Assembly: GCA_031081585.1 (NCBI GenBank)
Contig: JAVHLY010000006.1
Location: forward strand, 1-64,000
Direction of reading: 5' to 3'
Source: Armatimonadota bacterium
GTDB lineage: Bacteria > Sysuimicrobiota > Sysuimicrobiia > Sysuimicrobiales > Humicultoraceae
DNA length: 64,000 bases
Of the stretch, positions 41,169-49,877 are shown piece after piece. The notes beneath the pieces are model-generated. The model searched no databases, was not told where the DNA came from, and was given only the letters and a program-made list of their open reading frames with translations. The position numbers were made by a program, and so were the translations under genes. The number at the start of each line of letters is the position of its first letter. The stretch's first letter is position 1.

Positions 41169-41203
41169 GGTCGAGGCCGGCGGCCTCGGCCGGCACGAGC
41201 GCC

Positions 41204-41977
41204 TCAGCCAACGCGCCGCGCTCCCCGGCCCGCGCGGGCGCCCGCCGGCTCGCCCGCGCGCACCAGCGCGGCGAAGCGGCGGGCGTCCTCCCACATGGCC
41301 ACGTTGTTGAAGAGGACGTACGTCTCGCCGCGGCAGCGGGCGCGCAGGAGGGCCAGGTCGTCGTCGGTGTAGCGGTAGCGGTACCCGCCGCGCCCGTGCA
41401 ACCGGTAGTAGCGCGGCCGACCGGCGACCGGCGACGCGACGAACGGGTCCACGGCGTGGATCAGGTCCAGCTCGCGGCACAGCGCGCGCACGAGGGTAGC
41501 CGGCCACGCACCGCGGGGCTCCCAGGCGAAGCGCAGGCCGTCCCGGTCGACCCGCGCGAAGAAGCGGCGCAGCCGCTCGACGTTGCCGTCGGAGGGGAGG
41601 AAGCTGGCCGGGCACTGGAAGAGGACCAGGCGGGCGCGCAGTACCCGGGCGATCTCCCGCGTCGCCTCCCAGGCCTGGGCCACCTCCTCGGTGGGGGCGA
41701 AGCTGCCGTAGCGGTCGTGGTGCGCCTCGGGGATGGCGCGGCCGAGGCGACGGTAGGTCGGGCTGGTGGGCGGGTGGGTGATGAGCTGCCAGGCCTTCAG
41801 GGTGAACTCGAAGGACTCCGGGACGCGCGCGCGCCACCGCGCCGCCGTGGCCGGGCGCGGCGGGCGGTAGAAGGTCTGCTGCACTTCCACCACCGGCATC
41901 TCACGGGCATAGAGGTCGAGCCGGCGGGGGAACCCGCAGCAGCCGACGCGGATGGCCTCGGGGCGTTGCACGGGCAT
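41204..41977 (-). CDS. DUF72 (YecE-like) protein
   Basis: 257 residues. The DUF72 TIM-barrel-like family features are visible: IRVGCCGFPRRLDLYAREMPVVEVQQTFYR (opening with the Cys-Gly and the ExxxTFY motif), FEFTLKAWQLITHP, LVLFQCPASF, WEPRGAWP and YRLHGRGGYRYRYTDDDL, YVLFNNVAMWEDA. Function of the family is not established. It follows hisIE by 39 bases on the same strand and probably ends the his transcript. The last 20 residues are an arginine- and alanine-rich tail. Confidence 0.85.
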   Translation of the reverse strand: MPVQRPEAIRVGCCGFPRRLDLYAREMPVVEVQQTFYRPPRPATAARWRARVPESFEFTLKAWQLITHPPTSPTYRRLGRAIPEAHHDRYGSFAPTEEVAQAWEATREIARVLRARLVLFQCPASFLPSDGNVERLRRFFARVDRDGLRFAWEPRGAWPATLVRALCRELDLIHAVDPFVASPVAGRPRYYRLHGRGGYRYRYTDDDLALLRARCRGETYVLFNNVAMWEDARRFAALVRAGEPAGARAGRGARRVG

Positions 41978-42016
41978 GCGCTCGCGGCCCCCCTTCGCCG
42001 CGAGGGCGCAGGGCTC

Positions 42017-42769
42017 CTACGGACCGCCCCTCCCGGCGCGGCGGCGCCGCAGCACGCCGCGCACCGCCTCCAGGCTCACGCCGCGCTCGACCAGCAGCAC
42101 CAGGGTGTGGTAGAGGAGGTCGGCCGCCTCCTCGGCCACCCGCTCATCGCGCTCGGCGACGGCCGCGCGCACGAGTTCTCCGGCCTCCTCACGGACCTTC
42201 GCCCCGATGCGCGCGCGCCCGGCTCGCAGGAGGGCGGTGGTGTAGGACCCTGCGGGCAGCTCGGCACGGCGGCGGACGAGCAGCGCAAAGAGCTCGTCCA
42301 GGATGTCGGGCGCCGCTCCCCCGGGTGTCGCCGGCGGGAGGAGGGTCGAACCATCGGGAGCGCGGAAGAAGCAGGAAGGCTCGCCGGTGTGGCAGGCGGG
42401 GCCGGTCTGGTCCACCAGCAGCAGCAGAGCGTCGCCGTCGCAGTCCACCCGCACCTCGCGCACCGTCTGGGTGTGGCCGGAGGTCTCGCCCTTGCGCCAC
42501 AGCGCCGCTCGGCGGCGGCTCCAGTACCAGGCCTGCCCGGTGGCCAGCGTGCGCGCCAGCGCCTCGGCGTTCATCCACGCCACCATGAGGATCCGACCGG
42601 TGCGCGCCTCCTGCGCGACGACCGGCAGAAGACCGTCCGGGCCGAACTGCACGGCGCGCGTCCGCGCGTCCTCCGCAGCCCGCGCGTCCTCGGCAGGCCG
42701 CCCATCCTCGACCGACCGCACCGGCATGGGGTCGGGCTGCGGCCTGCCGGCGGCGTCCGTCCCGCTCAT
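42017..42769 (-). CDS. hisIE: Phosphoribosyl-AMP cyclohydrolase / phosphoribosyl-ATP pyrophosphatase
   Basis: 250 residues, ATG overlapping the hisF stop as ATGA. The HisI half (about 38-150) has [43 protein letters not shown] and [11 protein letters not shown], which hold the zinc and magnesium ligands. The HisE half (about 155-250) has [10 protein letters not shown] and [14 protein letters not shown]. Together they catalyse steps 2 and 3 of histidine synthesis. The N-terminal 37 residues are a charged, repetitive leader absent from most HisIE proteins. Confidence 0.95.
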   Translation of the reverse strand: MSGTDAAGRPQPDPMPVRSVEDGRPAEDARAAEDARTRAVQFGPDGLLPVVAQEARTGRILMVAWMNAEALARTLATGQAWYWSRRRAALWRKGETSGHTQTVREVRVDCDGDALLLLVDQTGPACHTGEPSCFFRAPDGSTLLPPATPGGAAPDILDELFALLVRRRAELPAGSYTTALLRAGRARIGAKVREEAGELVRAAVAERDERVAEEAADLLYHTLVLLVERGVSLEAVRGVLRRRRAGRGGP

Positions 42770-43554
42770 GGGATCGGTCCTCCCACCGGCGTCTCCCGGC
42801 GCACCGCCACGCCCCGCGCCTCCAGGTAGCGCTTCACCTCGTCGATGCGCACCGCCCCCGTGTGGAAGATGGACGCGGCCAGGGCGGCATCGGCCTTGCC
42901 CGCGGTGAGGACGGCGTGGACGTGCTCCGGGGTCCCCGCCCCGCCCGAGGCGATGACCGGGATCGCCACGGCCTCGGCGACGGCGCGCGTGAGCGCCAGG
43001 TCGTAGCCCTCCTGGGTGCCGTCGCGGTCGATGCTCGTCAGCAGGATCTCCCCGGCGCCCCGCGCGGCCACCTCCTGCGCCCACGCCACCGCGTCCCGCC
43101 CGGTGGGGCGGCGGCCGCCGTGGGTGTAGACCTCCCACCCGTCGCCGGCGGCGCGCCGCTTCGCGTCGATGGCCACGACCACGCACTGGCTGCCGAAGCG
43201 GTCGGCCGCCTCCTCGACCAGCGCCGGGTCGGCCACCGCCGCCGTGTTGACCGCCACCTTGTCCGCGCCCGCCCGCAGGAGCCGCCGCACGTCCTCCACC
43301 GAGCGCACCCCGCCGCCGACGGTCAGCGGGATGGTGAGACGGGCCGCGGCCGCCCGCACCGCCGCCTCGAGCGTCTCCCGGCCCTCCACGGAGGCCGTGA
43401 TGTCGAGGAAGACCACCTCGTCCGCGCCCTCCCGGTCGTAGAGCGCGGCCAGCTCGGCGGGGTCGCCGGCGTCACGCAGGTTCACGAAGCGGACACCCTT
43501 CACCACCCGGCCGGCATCCACGTCCAGGCAGGGGATGATGCGCGCGGCTACCAT
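42766..43554 (-). CDS. hisF: Imidazole glycerol phosphate synthase cyclase subunit
   Basis: 262 residues. TIM barrel with catalytic aspartates in [14 protein letters not shown] (Asp near 11) and [15 protein letters not shown] (Asp near 136), and phosphate-binding loops TVGGGVRSV and [11 protein letters not shown]. With HisH it makes imidazole glycerol phosphate and AICAR from PRFAR and ammonia. Overlaps the hisA stop region by 7 bases and hisIE by 4. Confidence 0.97.
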   Translation of the reverse strand: MVAARIIPCLDVDAGRVVKGVRFVNLRDAGDPAELAALYDREGADEVVFLDITASVEGRETLEAAVRAAAARLTIPLTVGGGVRSVEDVRRLLRAGADKVAVNTAAVADPALVEEAADRFGSQCVVVAIDAKRRAAGDGWEVYTHGGRRPTGRDAVAWAQEVAARGAGEILLTSIDRDGTQEGYDLALTRAVAEAVAIPVIASGGAGTPEHVHAVLTAGKADAALAASIFHTGAVRIDEVKRYLEARGVAVRRETPVGGPIP

Positions 43555-44294
43555 GCGCCTCCTCCCGTGGCCGTTCCCGTTCCGACAGCCATCAGGTCAA
43601 CCCGTCCCTCGTACAGCGCCCGGCCCACGATGGCCCCGGCCGCGCCCGCCTCCGCCAGCGCCGCCAGGTCCTCGGGGCGGCCCACGCCCCCGGCCGCCAG
43701 GACGGGGACCTGCACAGCCCGGCAGAAGGCCCGGACCGCCTCCACGTCCGGTCCTGTCAGCGTCCCGTCCCTGCTCACCGCCGTGTAGATGAAGCGCCGG
43801 ATCCCCGCGTCGACCAGCCGCCGGGCCAGGTCGAGCGGGGCGTCCCCGGCCGCCCTCCACCCGTCCACCATCGCCCGCCCGCCCCGCACGTCCAGGGCCG
43901 CAGCGACCCGCTCGCCGAACCGCCCCGTCGCCGCAGGGGCCAGGGCCAGGGCGGCGGTGCCGAGCACCACGCGGGCCACGCCGGCAGCGAGCAGCCGCTC
44001 GACGTCCTCGAGCGTGCGCACGCCGCCGCCGGCCTGCACCGGCACGGGGACCGCCCGGGCGATCGCCTCGATGAGGTCGCGGTGCACGGGACGGCCGGCG
44101 AAGGCGCCATCGAGGTCCACCACGTGCAGCCAGGGAGCGCCCCGCTGTGCCCAGGTCCGCGCCACCGCCACCGGGTCGCCACTGTAGACGCGCTCGCGGG
44201 CGGGATCCCCCTGGACGAGGCGGACGCAGCGGCCGGCGCGCAGGTCCACCGCCGGGATCACCGCGAACGTGCGGAGCGGCGCGGGGAGCGTCAT
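43548..44294 (-). CDS. hisA: ProFAR isomerase
   Basis: 248 residues, ATG overlapping the hisH stop as ATGA. Catalytic aspartates are in [14 protein letters not shown] (Asp near 16) and [14 protein letters not shown] (Asp near 138), with the phosphate loops [12 protein letters not shown] and [12 protein letters not shown]. It isomerises ProFAR to PRFAR by an Amadori rearrangement. The RDGTLTGP motif fits HisA rather than a dual TrpF-type PriA, though dual activity cannot be excluded. Confidence 0.96.
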   Translation of the reverse strand: MTLPAPLRTFAVIPAVDLRAGRCVRLVQGDPARERVYSGDPVAVARTWAQRGAPWLHVVDLDGAFAGRPVHRDLIEAIARAVPVPVQAGGGVRTLEDVERLLAAGVARVVLGTAALALAPAATGRFGERVAAALDVRGGRAMVDGWRAAGDAPLDLARRLVDAGIRRFIYTAVSRDGTLTGPDVEAVRAFCRAVQVPVLAAGGVGRPEDLAALAEAGAAGAIVGRALYEGRVDLMAVGTGTATGGGAW

Positions 44295-44980
44295 GGCACG
44301 GGCGCCGGATGGCGGGGCTCGCCGCCCAGCCGGCCCGCAGCGGCCAGGCGGACGATCCCTTCCAGCAGGCGGCGGCCGGTCGCCCCGCTCTTCTCCGGGT
44401 GGAACTGCACCCCGAGGAGCGCTCCACGGCCCACCACTGCCGCCACGGGGCCGCCGTAGTCGGTGACGGCCAGGACATCCTCCGTGCGGCCCGGGCGCAC
44501 GACGTAGCTGTGGACGAAGTAGGCCCACGCGCCCTCGAGGCCGTCCAGCACCGGGTGCGCGGCCGTGCAGCGCAGGCGGTTCCAGCCCATGTGCGGGACC
44601 TTCAGCTCCGCCGGCAGCCGGACCACCTCGCCGGGGAGCAGCCCCAGCCCCTCCGCCCCGCCGCCTTCGCCGCTGCGCTCGAAGAGCAGCTGCATCCCCA
44701 GGCAGACGCCCAGCAGCGGGGTGCCCCGTCGCACCTCCTCCACCAGCCAGGCCGGAAACCCGGCGGCGGCCAGACGGGCCATGGCCGGCGGGAAGGCGCC
44801 CACACCGGGCAGCACCAGCAACGCCCACGGACCGGCTTCCGGCGCGGGCGCGGGCAACACCGTCACCGCCGCACCCGCGCGGGTGAGCGCGCCCACCAGG
44901 CTGAAGAGGTTGCCGGCCCCGTAGTCGATCACGCCGACGCGCGGGGCCTGCGGCACGGACGGGGCGCCCGGAGCGCTCAC
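44291..44980 (-). CDS. hisH: Imidazole glycerol phosphate synthase glutaminase subunit
   Basis: 229 residues from a GTG overlapping the hisB stop as GTGA. Class I glutamine amidotransferase with the nucleophile in LLGVCLGMQLLFE and the His-Glu pair in GVQFHPEKS, plus IDYGAGNLFSLVGAL at the N-terminus and HMGWN typical of HisH. It supplies ammonia to HisF. Confidence 0.96.
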   Translation of the reverse strand: MSAPGAPSVPQAPRVGVIDYGAGNLFSLVGALTRAGAAVTVLPAPAPEAGPWALLVLPGVGAFPPAMARLAAAGFPAWLVEEVRRGTPLLGVCLGMQLLFERSGEGGGAEGLGLLPGEVVRLPAELKVPHMGWNRLRCTAAHPVLDGLEGAWAYFVHSYVVRPGRTEDVLAVTDYGGPVAAVVGRGALLGVQFHPEKSGATGRRLLEGIVRLAAAGRLGGEPRHPAPVP

Positions 44981-45603
44981 AGCACGCCCTTCGTCGAGGG
45001 GATGGCCTCGCCGCGCACCCGGGTAGCCCGTCCCAGGACGATCCCCGTCCCCTTGAAGGCCGCCTCCAGCACGTGGTGCGCGTTCTCGCCGTGCCACTGC
45101 ACCAGGTGGAGCGTGACCGCGGCGTGCGTGGTGAAGGCACGGAAGAACTCCCGCGCGAGGTCGGTGGGGAACGTGCCGAGGAGCTGCGGCGGCACGGTCA
45201 GCCCGTAGTGCAGGTAGGGGCGGCCGCCCACGTCGACGGCGGCCAGCACGAGCGCGTCGTCCATGGGCACGTGCTGCGAGGCGAAGCGCACGATCCCCTG
45301 CCCGCTGCCGACGGCCTCGCGCAGGGCCTGGCCCAGCACGATCCCCGTGTCCTCGACGGTGTGGTGGGGGTCGACCGCCAGGTCGCCCCGCGCGTGGACC
45401 TCCAGGTCGAAGCCGCTGTGCCGGGCCAGGGCGGTGAGCATGTGGTCGAGGAAGGGCACCCCGGTCGCCACCACGCTCTCGCCGGCACCGTCCAGGGTGA
45501 GCGCCACGGTCACCGCCGTCTCGGCGGTGCGGCGCTCCACGCGCGCCAACCGCAGGGCGCGCTCCCCGCCGCCCGCTGCCGACGCGCGCGCCCCCGGCGG
45601 CAT
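44977..45603 (-). CDS. hisB: Imidazoleglycerol-phosphate dehydratase
   Basis: 208 residues, dehydratase only, without the HAD phosphatase domain of enterobacterial HisB. The metal-binding signatures FLDHMLTALARHSGFDL, DPHHTVEDTGIVLG and WHGENAHHVLEAAFK are complete. The stop of hisC overlaps the ATG by one base. The matching histidinol-phosphate phosphatase is not in the operon. Confidence 0.97.
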   Translation of the reverse strand: MPPGARASAAGGGERALRLARVERRTAETAVTVALTLDGAGESVVATGVPFLDHMLTALARHSGFDLEVHARGDLAVDPHHTVEDTGIVLGQALREAVGSGQGIVRFASQHVPMDDALVLAAVDVGGRPYLHYGLTVPPQLLGTFPTDLAREFFRAFTTHAAVTLHLVQWHGENAHHVLEAAFKGTGIVLGRATRVRGEAIPSTKGVL

Positions 45604-46754
45604 CAGGCGCCCTCCCCCAGCACGCGCCGCAGGGCGGCGACGAACCGGTCGTCCTCCCCCGGCTGCCCCACGCTCACCCGCAGGCAGCCGGCCAGCGCCG
45701 GCCAGGCGGAGACGTCGCGCACCAGCACCCCGTGCGCCAGGAGGCGCGCCGCCACCTCGGGCGCGGGCAGCGGCGTGCGAAAGAGGAGGAAGTTGGCGTC
45801 GGAGGGGAAGACGGTGACACCCGGCACCTCTCGGAGCGCACCGGCCAGCCGCTCCCGCTCCGCCACCACCGTCCGCACCCGCTCGGCCACGAGGTCGGGG
45901 CGTTCCGCCGCGGCCCGGGCCGCCTCCAGCGAGAAGACGTTCAGCGTGTAGGGTGGCAACGCCCGGCGCACCGCGCCGATGACCTCCGGGTCGGCGACGA
46001 TCCAGCCGATCCGTGCGCCGGCGAGCGCCAACGCCTTCGACGCGGTACGCAGCAGGGCGACGTGCGGGTACCGGTCTAGCAGCGGCCGGTGCGTGCGCCC
46101 GGCGAAGGCGGCATAAGCCTCGTCGACCACCACGAGCCCGGGGGCGCCGCGCACGACCGCCTCCACGGCCTCGGGGGAGAAGGCGTTCCCGGTAGGGTTG
46201 TTGGGCGAGGTGAGGAAGACCACGGGCGCGGTCTCGCCCGAACCCGCCCCATCCGCTGCCGGTTCGCCCGCTGCCGTCTGGCGCGCGGTTGCGTGGCGCG
46301 CGGCCGCCAGCACCGCCCCGGGGTCGAGCGCGAAGTTAGGGCGCAGCGGCACCTCGACCAGACGCGCGCCGGCGCTCGCCGCCAGCGCCCGGACCATCGA
46401 GTACCCGGGCACCGGGAAGACCACGGCACCGCCGGCGGCGAAGGCCAGCAGCACTCCCAGGATGGCCTCGTTGGAGCCGTTCGTCGCCAGCATCATCTCC
46501 GGGTCGACGCCCTCCAGGCGGGCCAGCGCCGCGCGCACCTCCGCCGCGTCGGCCTCCGGGTAGCGGTGCCACGCCCGGGCGGCCACGCGCTCCAGGACGA
46601 CGCGCTTGAGGTCGGCCGGCCAGTCGGCCGGGCTCTCGTTCCGGTTGAGCCGCACCGGCGCGTGCTGCGCGACCCGGTACAGGGGCAGCGCGGCCACTTC
46701 CGGGCGGGGCCGGGCGCGCTGCGGGATCGGGCGGACGCCGGGGCGCGGCATCAC
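45603..46754 (-). CDS. hisC: Histidinol-phosphate aminotransferase
   Basis: 383 residues, class I/II PLP aminotransferase. Substrate and cofactor motifs are LNRNESPADWP, ATNGSNEAIL, SPNNPTGNAF, VVVDEAYAAF and the PLP lysine in RTASKALALAGARIGW. The C-terminal arginine region FLLFRTPLP and LRVSVG also fit. An alanine- and glycine-rich insertion of about 15 residues lies before VVFLTSPNNPTG. It lies 22 bases after hisG, the place where hisD usually sits, and hisD is absent. Confidence 0.95.
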   Translation of the reverse strand: MMPRPGVRPIPQRARPRPEVAALPLYRVAQHAPVRLNRNESPADWPADLKRVVLERVAARAWHRYPEADAAEVRAALARLEGVDPEMMLATNGSNEAILGVLLAFAAGGAVVFPVPGYSMVRALAASAGARLVEVPLRPNFALDPGAVLAAARHATARQTAAGEPAADGAGSGETAPVVFLTSPNNPTGNAFSPEAVEAVVRGAPGLVVVDEAYAAFAGRTHRPLLDRYPHVALLRTASKALALAGARIGWIVADPEVIGAVRRALPPYTLNVFSLEAARAAAERPDLVAERVRTVVAERERLAGALREVPGVTVFPSDANFLLFRTPLPAPEVAARLLAHGVLVRDVSAWPALAGCLRVSVGQPGEDDRFVAALRRVLGEGA

Positions 46755-46776
46755 GCGGGGCTCACGAACGGCCGAT

Positions 46777-47406
46777 TCATGTGGCCTGCACCGCAGGCGC
46801 CACCGCCTCGAGCAGCGCCCGCACGCCCGGCGCCTTGAGCCGCAGGCTCACCCGGTTTACCACCAACCGGGCGGTGGAGCGGAAGACCTCGGCCACCTCG
46901 ACCAGGCGGTTCGCCCGCAGCGTGCGACCGGTCATCACCAGGTCGACGATGGCGTCCGCCAGGCCCACCTGCGGGGCCAGCTCCAGCGCCCCGTGCAGGA
47001 CGATGACCTCCACCGGACGGCGGGCCTGCTCGAAGAACCGCGCCGTCACGCGCGGGTAGCGGGTGGCCACGCGCAGCGGGGCCGAGCCGGCGAGCAGCGC
47101 CTCCCGGCCGGCCGGCACCGCCACCACAGCCCGGCAGGCGCCGAACCCCAGGTCGGCCAGCTCGTAGACGTCGGCCTCCTGCTCGAGGAGCAGGTCCTGG
47201 CCGACGATGCCCGCGTCGGCCGCGCCGTGCTCCACGTACGTGAGGATGTCGAGCGGCTTGGCCACGAGGATGCGCCCGCCCTCCGGCCCCGGCAGGACGA
47301 GGGCGCGCTCGGGCGGCGGGGCGTCGAGCAGCCGGAGCCGCTGCAGCAGCGCCACGGCCTCGGGGAAGAGGCGGCCGGTGGGGACGGCCAGCGTCAGTGG
47401 CTCCAC
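46777..47406 (-). CDS. hisG: ATP phosphoribosyltransferase, short form
   Basis: 209 residues from a GTG with GGAGGTGGGAG just upstream, overlapping hisZ by 13 bases. It lacks the C-terminal regulatory domain of long HisG, so it needs HisZ, which is encoded directly upstream. LAVPTGRLFPEAVALL, the GIVGQDLLLEQ loop and the PRPP-binding DAIVDLVMTGRTLRANRL are present. It performs the first committed step of histidine synthesis. Confidence 0.96.
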   Translation of the reverse strand: MEPLTLAVPTGRLFPEAVALLQRLRLLDAPPPERALVLPGPEGGRILVAKPLDILTYVEHGAADAGIVGQDLLLEQEADVYELADLGFGACRAVVAVPAGREALLAGSAPLRVATRYPRVTARFFEQARRPVEVIVLHGALELAPQVGLADAIVDLVMTGRTLRANRLVEVAEVFRSTARLVVNRVSLRLKAPGVRALLEAVAPAVQAT

Positions 47407-48701
47407 GCTCCCACCTCCGGACCCCCGGCCACCTGGTGGGCGTCCGCGGCGGCCACCACGTCGGCGGCCCCTGCCACCGGCACGCGCCGCTCGACGGTGG
47501 GACCGTCGCCGCGGAGCCGGCGCACGCGAGCACCGTCGCCGTCCACCCACATCACCCAGCGCGCGCCTTCGCGCCCGGCCCGGTCCAGGGTCTTCTCCCA
47601 GGAGCGGCCCGGCTCGGCGATGACGGCGGCCCCGGCCTCGCGCAGGCCGCGGGCCAGGCGCAACGCGGAGGCGCGCGCCGTCGGTTCCGCCCAGGCGATG
47701 AGGACGTCCAGCTCCTCCTCGCCGTCCGCGACGAGGGCCACCACGCGGTCGACGCCCAGGGCGAACCCCGTCGCCGGGGCAGGGGTCCCGAAGGCGGCCA
47801 GGAGGCCATCGTACCGCCCGCCGCCGAGCAGCGGGTAGCCCGAGCCGGCCCCGTAGCCCTCGAAGACGACGCCGGTGTAGTAGCTGAAGTCCCGGATGAT
47901 GCTGAGGTCGACCGCCGCCGCCTCGCCCACACCGTGCTCCTCCAGCCGGCCCAGCAGCGCCTCGAGCCCCGCGAGCGCGGCCTCCCCGCGTTCCGTGCGC
48001 ACCACCGCCCGCGCCGCCGCCAGGGCGTCACCCCCCTGCAGCAGCGGCAGCTCGCGAAGGAACGCGCCGAGGTGCCGGTCGGGGACCGTCGTCTCGATGC
48101 CGGCGAACTGCTTGCGGTAGAGACGGGCCACGAGCGCGTCCCGCGTCTCCGGGGGCAGCGCGCCCAGGGCGTCGTCCAGGAAGCCGATGTGGCCCACCGT
48201 CACGACCGGCCGGGCGATGCCGGCGCGCCGCAGCGCCTCCACGGCCAGCGCGATCACCTCGGCGTCCGCGTCTACGCCGTCCTCGCCCAGGCGCTCGACC
48301 CCGGCCTGCGTGAACTCCCGCAGCCGCCCCCGCCCCTCCTCCTGCTCCCGGTAGACCGGCGCCACGTAGGCCAGGCGCAGCGGCCCGGCGGCATCCGGCA
48401 GGAGACGGGTGGCGGCCAGCCGGGCGATGGAGACGGTCAGGTCGGGGCGCAGGGCCAGCAGCTCCCCCCGCCGGCCGACCACCTTGAAGAGGCGGTCCTG
48501 GATCCCGGGCCCGCCGCCGTGGACGAGCGTCTCCAGGTACTCCAGCGCGGGGGTGAGGACCTCGCGGTAGCCCCAGGCGCGGAAGGTGCCCCGCAGGCGG
48601 CCGACCACCCGCAGGTGGCGGGCCGCCTCGGCGGGGGCCAGGTCGCGCAGGCCGCGGGGCAGCGCGGCCCAGCGCTGGCGGGGGCCGGTGCGCAGGCGCA
48701 G
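47394..48701 (-). CDS. hisZ: ATP phosphoribosyltransferase regulatory subunit, probable CTG start
   Basis: 435 residues if started at the CTG at 48701. The open frame begins after a TAA at 48717-48719, and no ATG, GTG or TTG occurs until the GTG at 48608. Starting there would lose ALPRGLRDLAPAEA, the conserved N-terminal segment of the family. AAAGGAG lies 10 bases before the CTG. HisRS-like catalytic core: GYREVLTPALEYLE, RPDLTVSIARLAA, YREQEEGRGRLREFTQAGVE and YYTGVVFEGYG, LLGGGRYDGLL. HisZ regulates short HisG and replaces its missing domain. First gene of the his operon. Confidence 0.88.
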   Translation of the reverse strand: MRLRTGPRQRWAALPRGLRDLAPAEAARHLRVVGRLRGTFRAWGYREVLTPALEYLETLVHGGGPGIQDRLFKVVGRRGELLALRPDLTVSIARLAATRLLPDAAGPLRLAYVAPVYREQEEGRGRLREFTQAGVERLGEDGVDADAEVIALAVEALRRAGIARPVVTVGHIGFLDDALGALPPETRDALVARLYRKQFAGIETTVPDRHLGAFLRELPLLQGGDALAAARAVVRTERGEAALAGLEALLGRLEEHGVGEAAAVDLSIIRDFSYYTGVVFEGYGAGSGYPLLGGGRYDGLLAAFGTPAPATGFALGVDRVVALVADGEEELDVLIAWAEPTARASALRLARGLREAGAAVIAEPGRSWEKTLDRAGREGARWVMWVDGDGARVRRLRGDGPTVERRVPVAGAADVVAAADAHQVAGGPEVGAWSH

Positions 48702-48717
48702 CGAGACTTCACTCCTT

Positions 48718-48735
48718 TAGCAAGTTAAATTGCTA
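48718..48735. promoter_or_regulatory. Perfect palindrome at the 5' end of the his operon
   Basis: TAGCAA-GTTAAA-TTGCTA is a perfect 6+6 inverted repeat in an AT-rich island just before the hisZ ribosome site. A third half-site (AGCAA, 48740-48744) forms an overlapping TTGCT-n5-AGCAA repeat. A YerC/TrpR-family gene lies about 1.2 kb away; YerC-type proteins are reported to regulate his genes in Firmicutes. This makes it a strong candidate operator. A leftward -35/-10 pair (TTGCTT-17-GCTAAA) overlaps it but is poor. Confidence 0.68.
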
Positions 48736-48822
48736 CCGAAGCAAACTGCCGTTGAGGATACCCCGGCGGTGGCCGGCACGTCAACCCGGTGGGGCGGCAG
48801 GGCGGCCGCGGCGCGAGGTCGG

Positions 48823-49656
48823 CTAACCGACGCGCTCGGTCGTCGGGCGCAGCTCCCGGAGGGTGGGCGGGCGGAAGTAGGCCCACCCCACGAGCCCGAG
48901 GTAGCCCCCGTAGGCCACGACCTCCACCAGCGAGGGGTCGCCGTTGTAGCCGAAGAGCGCGGCCAGGAAACTCCCCAAGAGGGACCGTTCGTCCAGCACG
49001 GCGTTCGTGTTCCAGACGGGCTCCACGAGCGCCGGTACCAGGCCGGCCTCGTGGAACTCGTGAAGGCCGTGGGCGAGCAACCCGGCCGCGAAGAGGAGCA
49101 GCAGGATGCTGGTGACGTTGAAGAACGCCCGCAGGTTCAGCCGGTAGGTGCCGCGGTAGAGCAGGTAGCCCAGCACCGCCGCGGCCGCGAGGCCGAGCCC
49201 TCCGCCCAGCAGCGCCGCGGAGGCCGAGGCGGTCGTGATCGCCGCGATCATGAAGAGGACGGTCTCGAGCCCTTCCCGCCCCACCGCGACGAAGGCCAGC
49301 AGGCCCAGCGCCCACAGGGAGCCGGATTCCAGCGCCGTCTGCACCTGGGCCTGCAGGTGCGCCCGGATGCCGATGGCCTGACGCCGCATCCAGAAGATCA
49401 TGTAGGCGAGGACGCCCGCGGCCGCCACCATGGTAGCGCCCTCGAAGATCTCCTCGGCGTGCCCCTCCAGGCCCCCAGCCGTGAGGAAGATCGCTACGCC
49501 GGCGGCCACGCTGAGCACGATGCTCGACACGGTCCCCAGCCAGACGGCGCCCGCCTTGTCCCGGTGTCCGGTCCTGGCCAGGTAGGCCAGGATGATGCCG
49601 AGGATCAGCGCCGCTTCCAGACCCTCCCGCAGGGTGATCAGCAGAGACGAAGCCAT
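48823..49656 (-). CDS. FTR1/EfeU-family high-affinity iron permease
   Basis: 277 residues, ATG with GGAGAGGAG upstream. About seven membrane spans. Both REGLE iron-binding motifs are present: LREGLEAAL (10-14) and GREGLETVLF (127-131). The family imports iron across the cytoplasmic membrane, usually with EfeO and the EfeB peroxidase or a multicopper oxidase. No such partner is encoded here. It may act alone or use partners elsewhere. An inverted-repeat cluster lies upstream at 49766-49797. Confidence 0.92.
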   Translation of the reverse strand: MASSLLITLREGLEAALILGIILAYLARTGHRDKAGAVWLGTVSSIVLSVAAGVAIFLTAGGLEGHAEEIFEGATMVAAAGVLAYMIFWMRRQAIGIRAHLQAQVQTALESGSLWALGLLAFVAVGREGLETVLFMIAAITTASASAALLGGGLGLAAAAVLGYLLYRGTYRLNLRAFFNVTSILLLLFAAGLLAHGLHEFHEAGLVPALVEPVWNTNAVLDERSLLGSFLAALFGYNGDPSLVEVVAYGGYLGLVGWAYFRPPTLRELRPTTERVG

Positions 49657-49765
49657 CGCTGCTCCTCTCCTGGGCCCGCGCGCGGGCTCGTGGGCCGGCG
49701 CGCGGGCTCGACGTGCCGGGGCCCGGGTGTCACGCCGCGGGTAGGCTACCTCGGTGCGTGCGGCG

Positions 49766-49797
49766 ACAACAAGGGGATTGCCGAACAATCGTTGTTA
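49766..49797. promoter_or_regulatory. Nested inverted repeats upstream of the iron permease gene
   Basis: GATTG-CCGAA-CAATC (49777-49791 region) overlaps AACAA-TCG-TTGTT (about 49785-49797), with ACAAC repeated at the left edge. The cluster is in the 221-base gap between ftr1 and yerC-like genes, roughly 110 bases before the ftr1 start. It does not match the Fur or DtxR consensus well. A regulator site is inferred from symmetry and position only. Confidence 0.4.
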
Positions 49798-49877
49798 CCA
49801 GCCAACAGGAGATGCGTCGGCCTGCGTGCGGGTCTCCGCTCTCCAGGGTGGTGCAGGAACCAGGCCAGCGGGGCGCC

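Noticed and set aside
41396-42829. Plus-strand 477-codon frame across hisIE and DUF72.
   Set aside because: Composition is shadow-like (Arg, Gly, His, Gln repeats) and it opposes two conserved genes.
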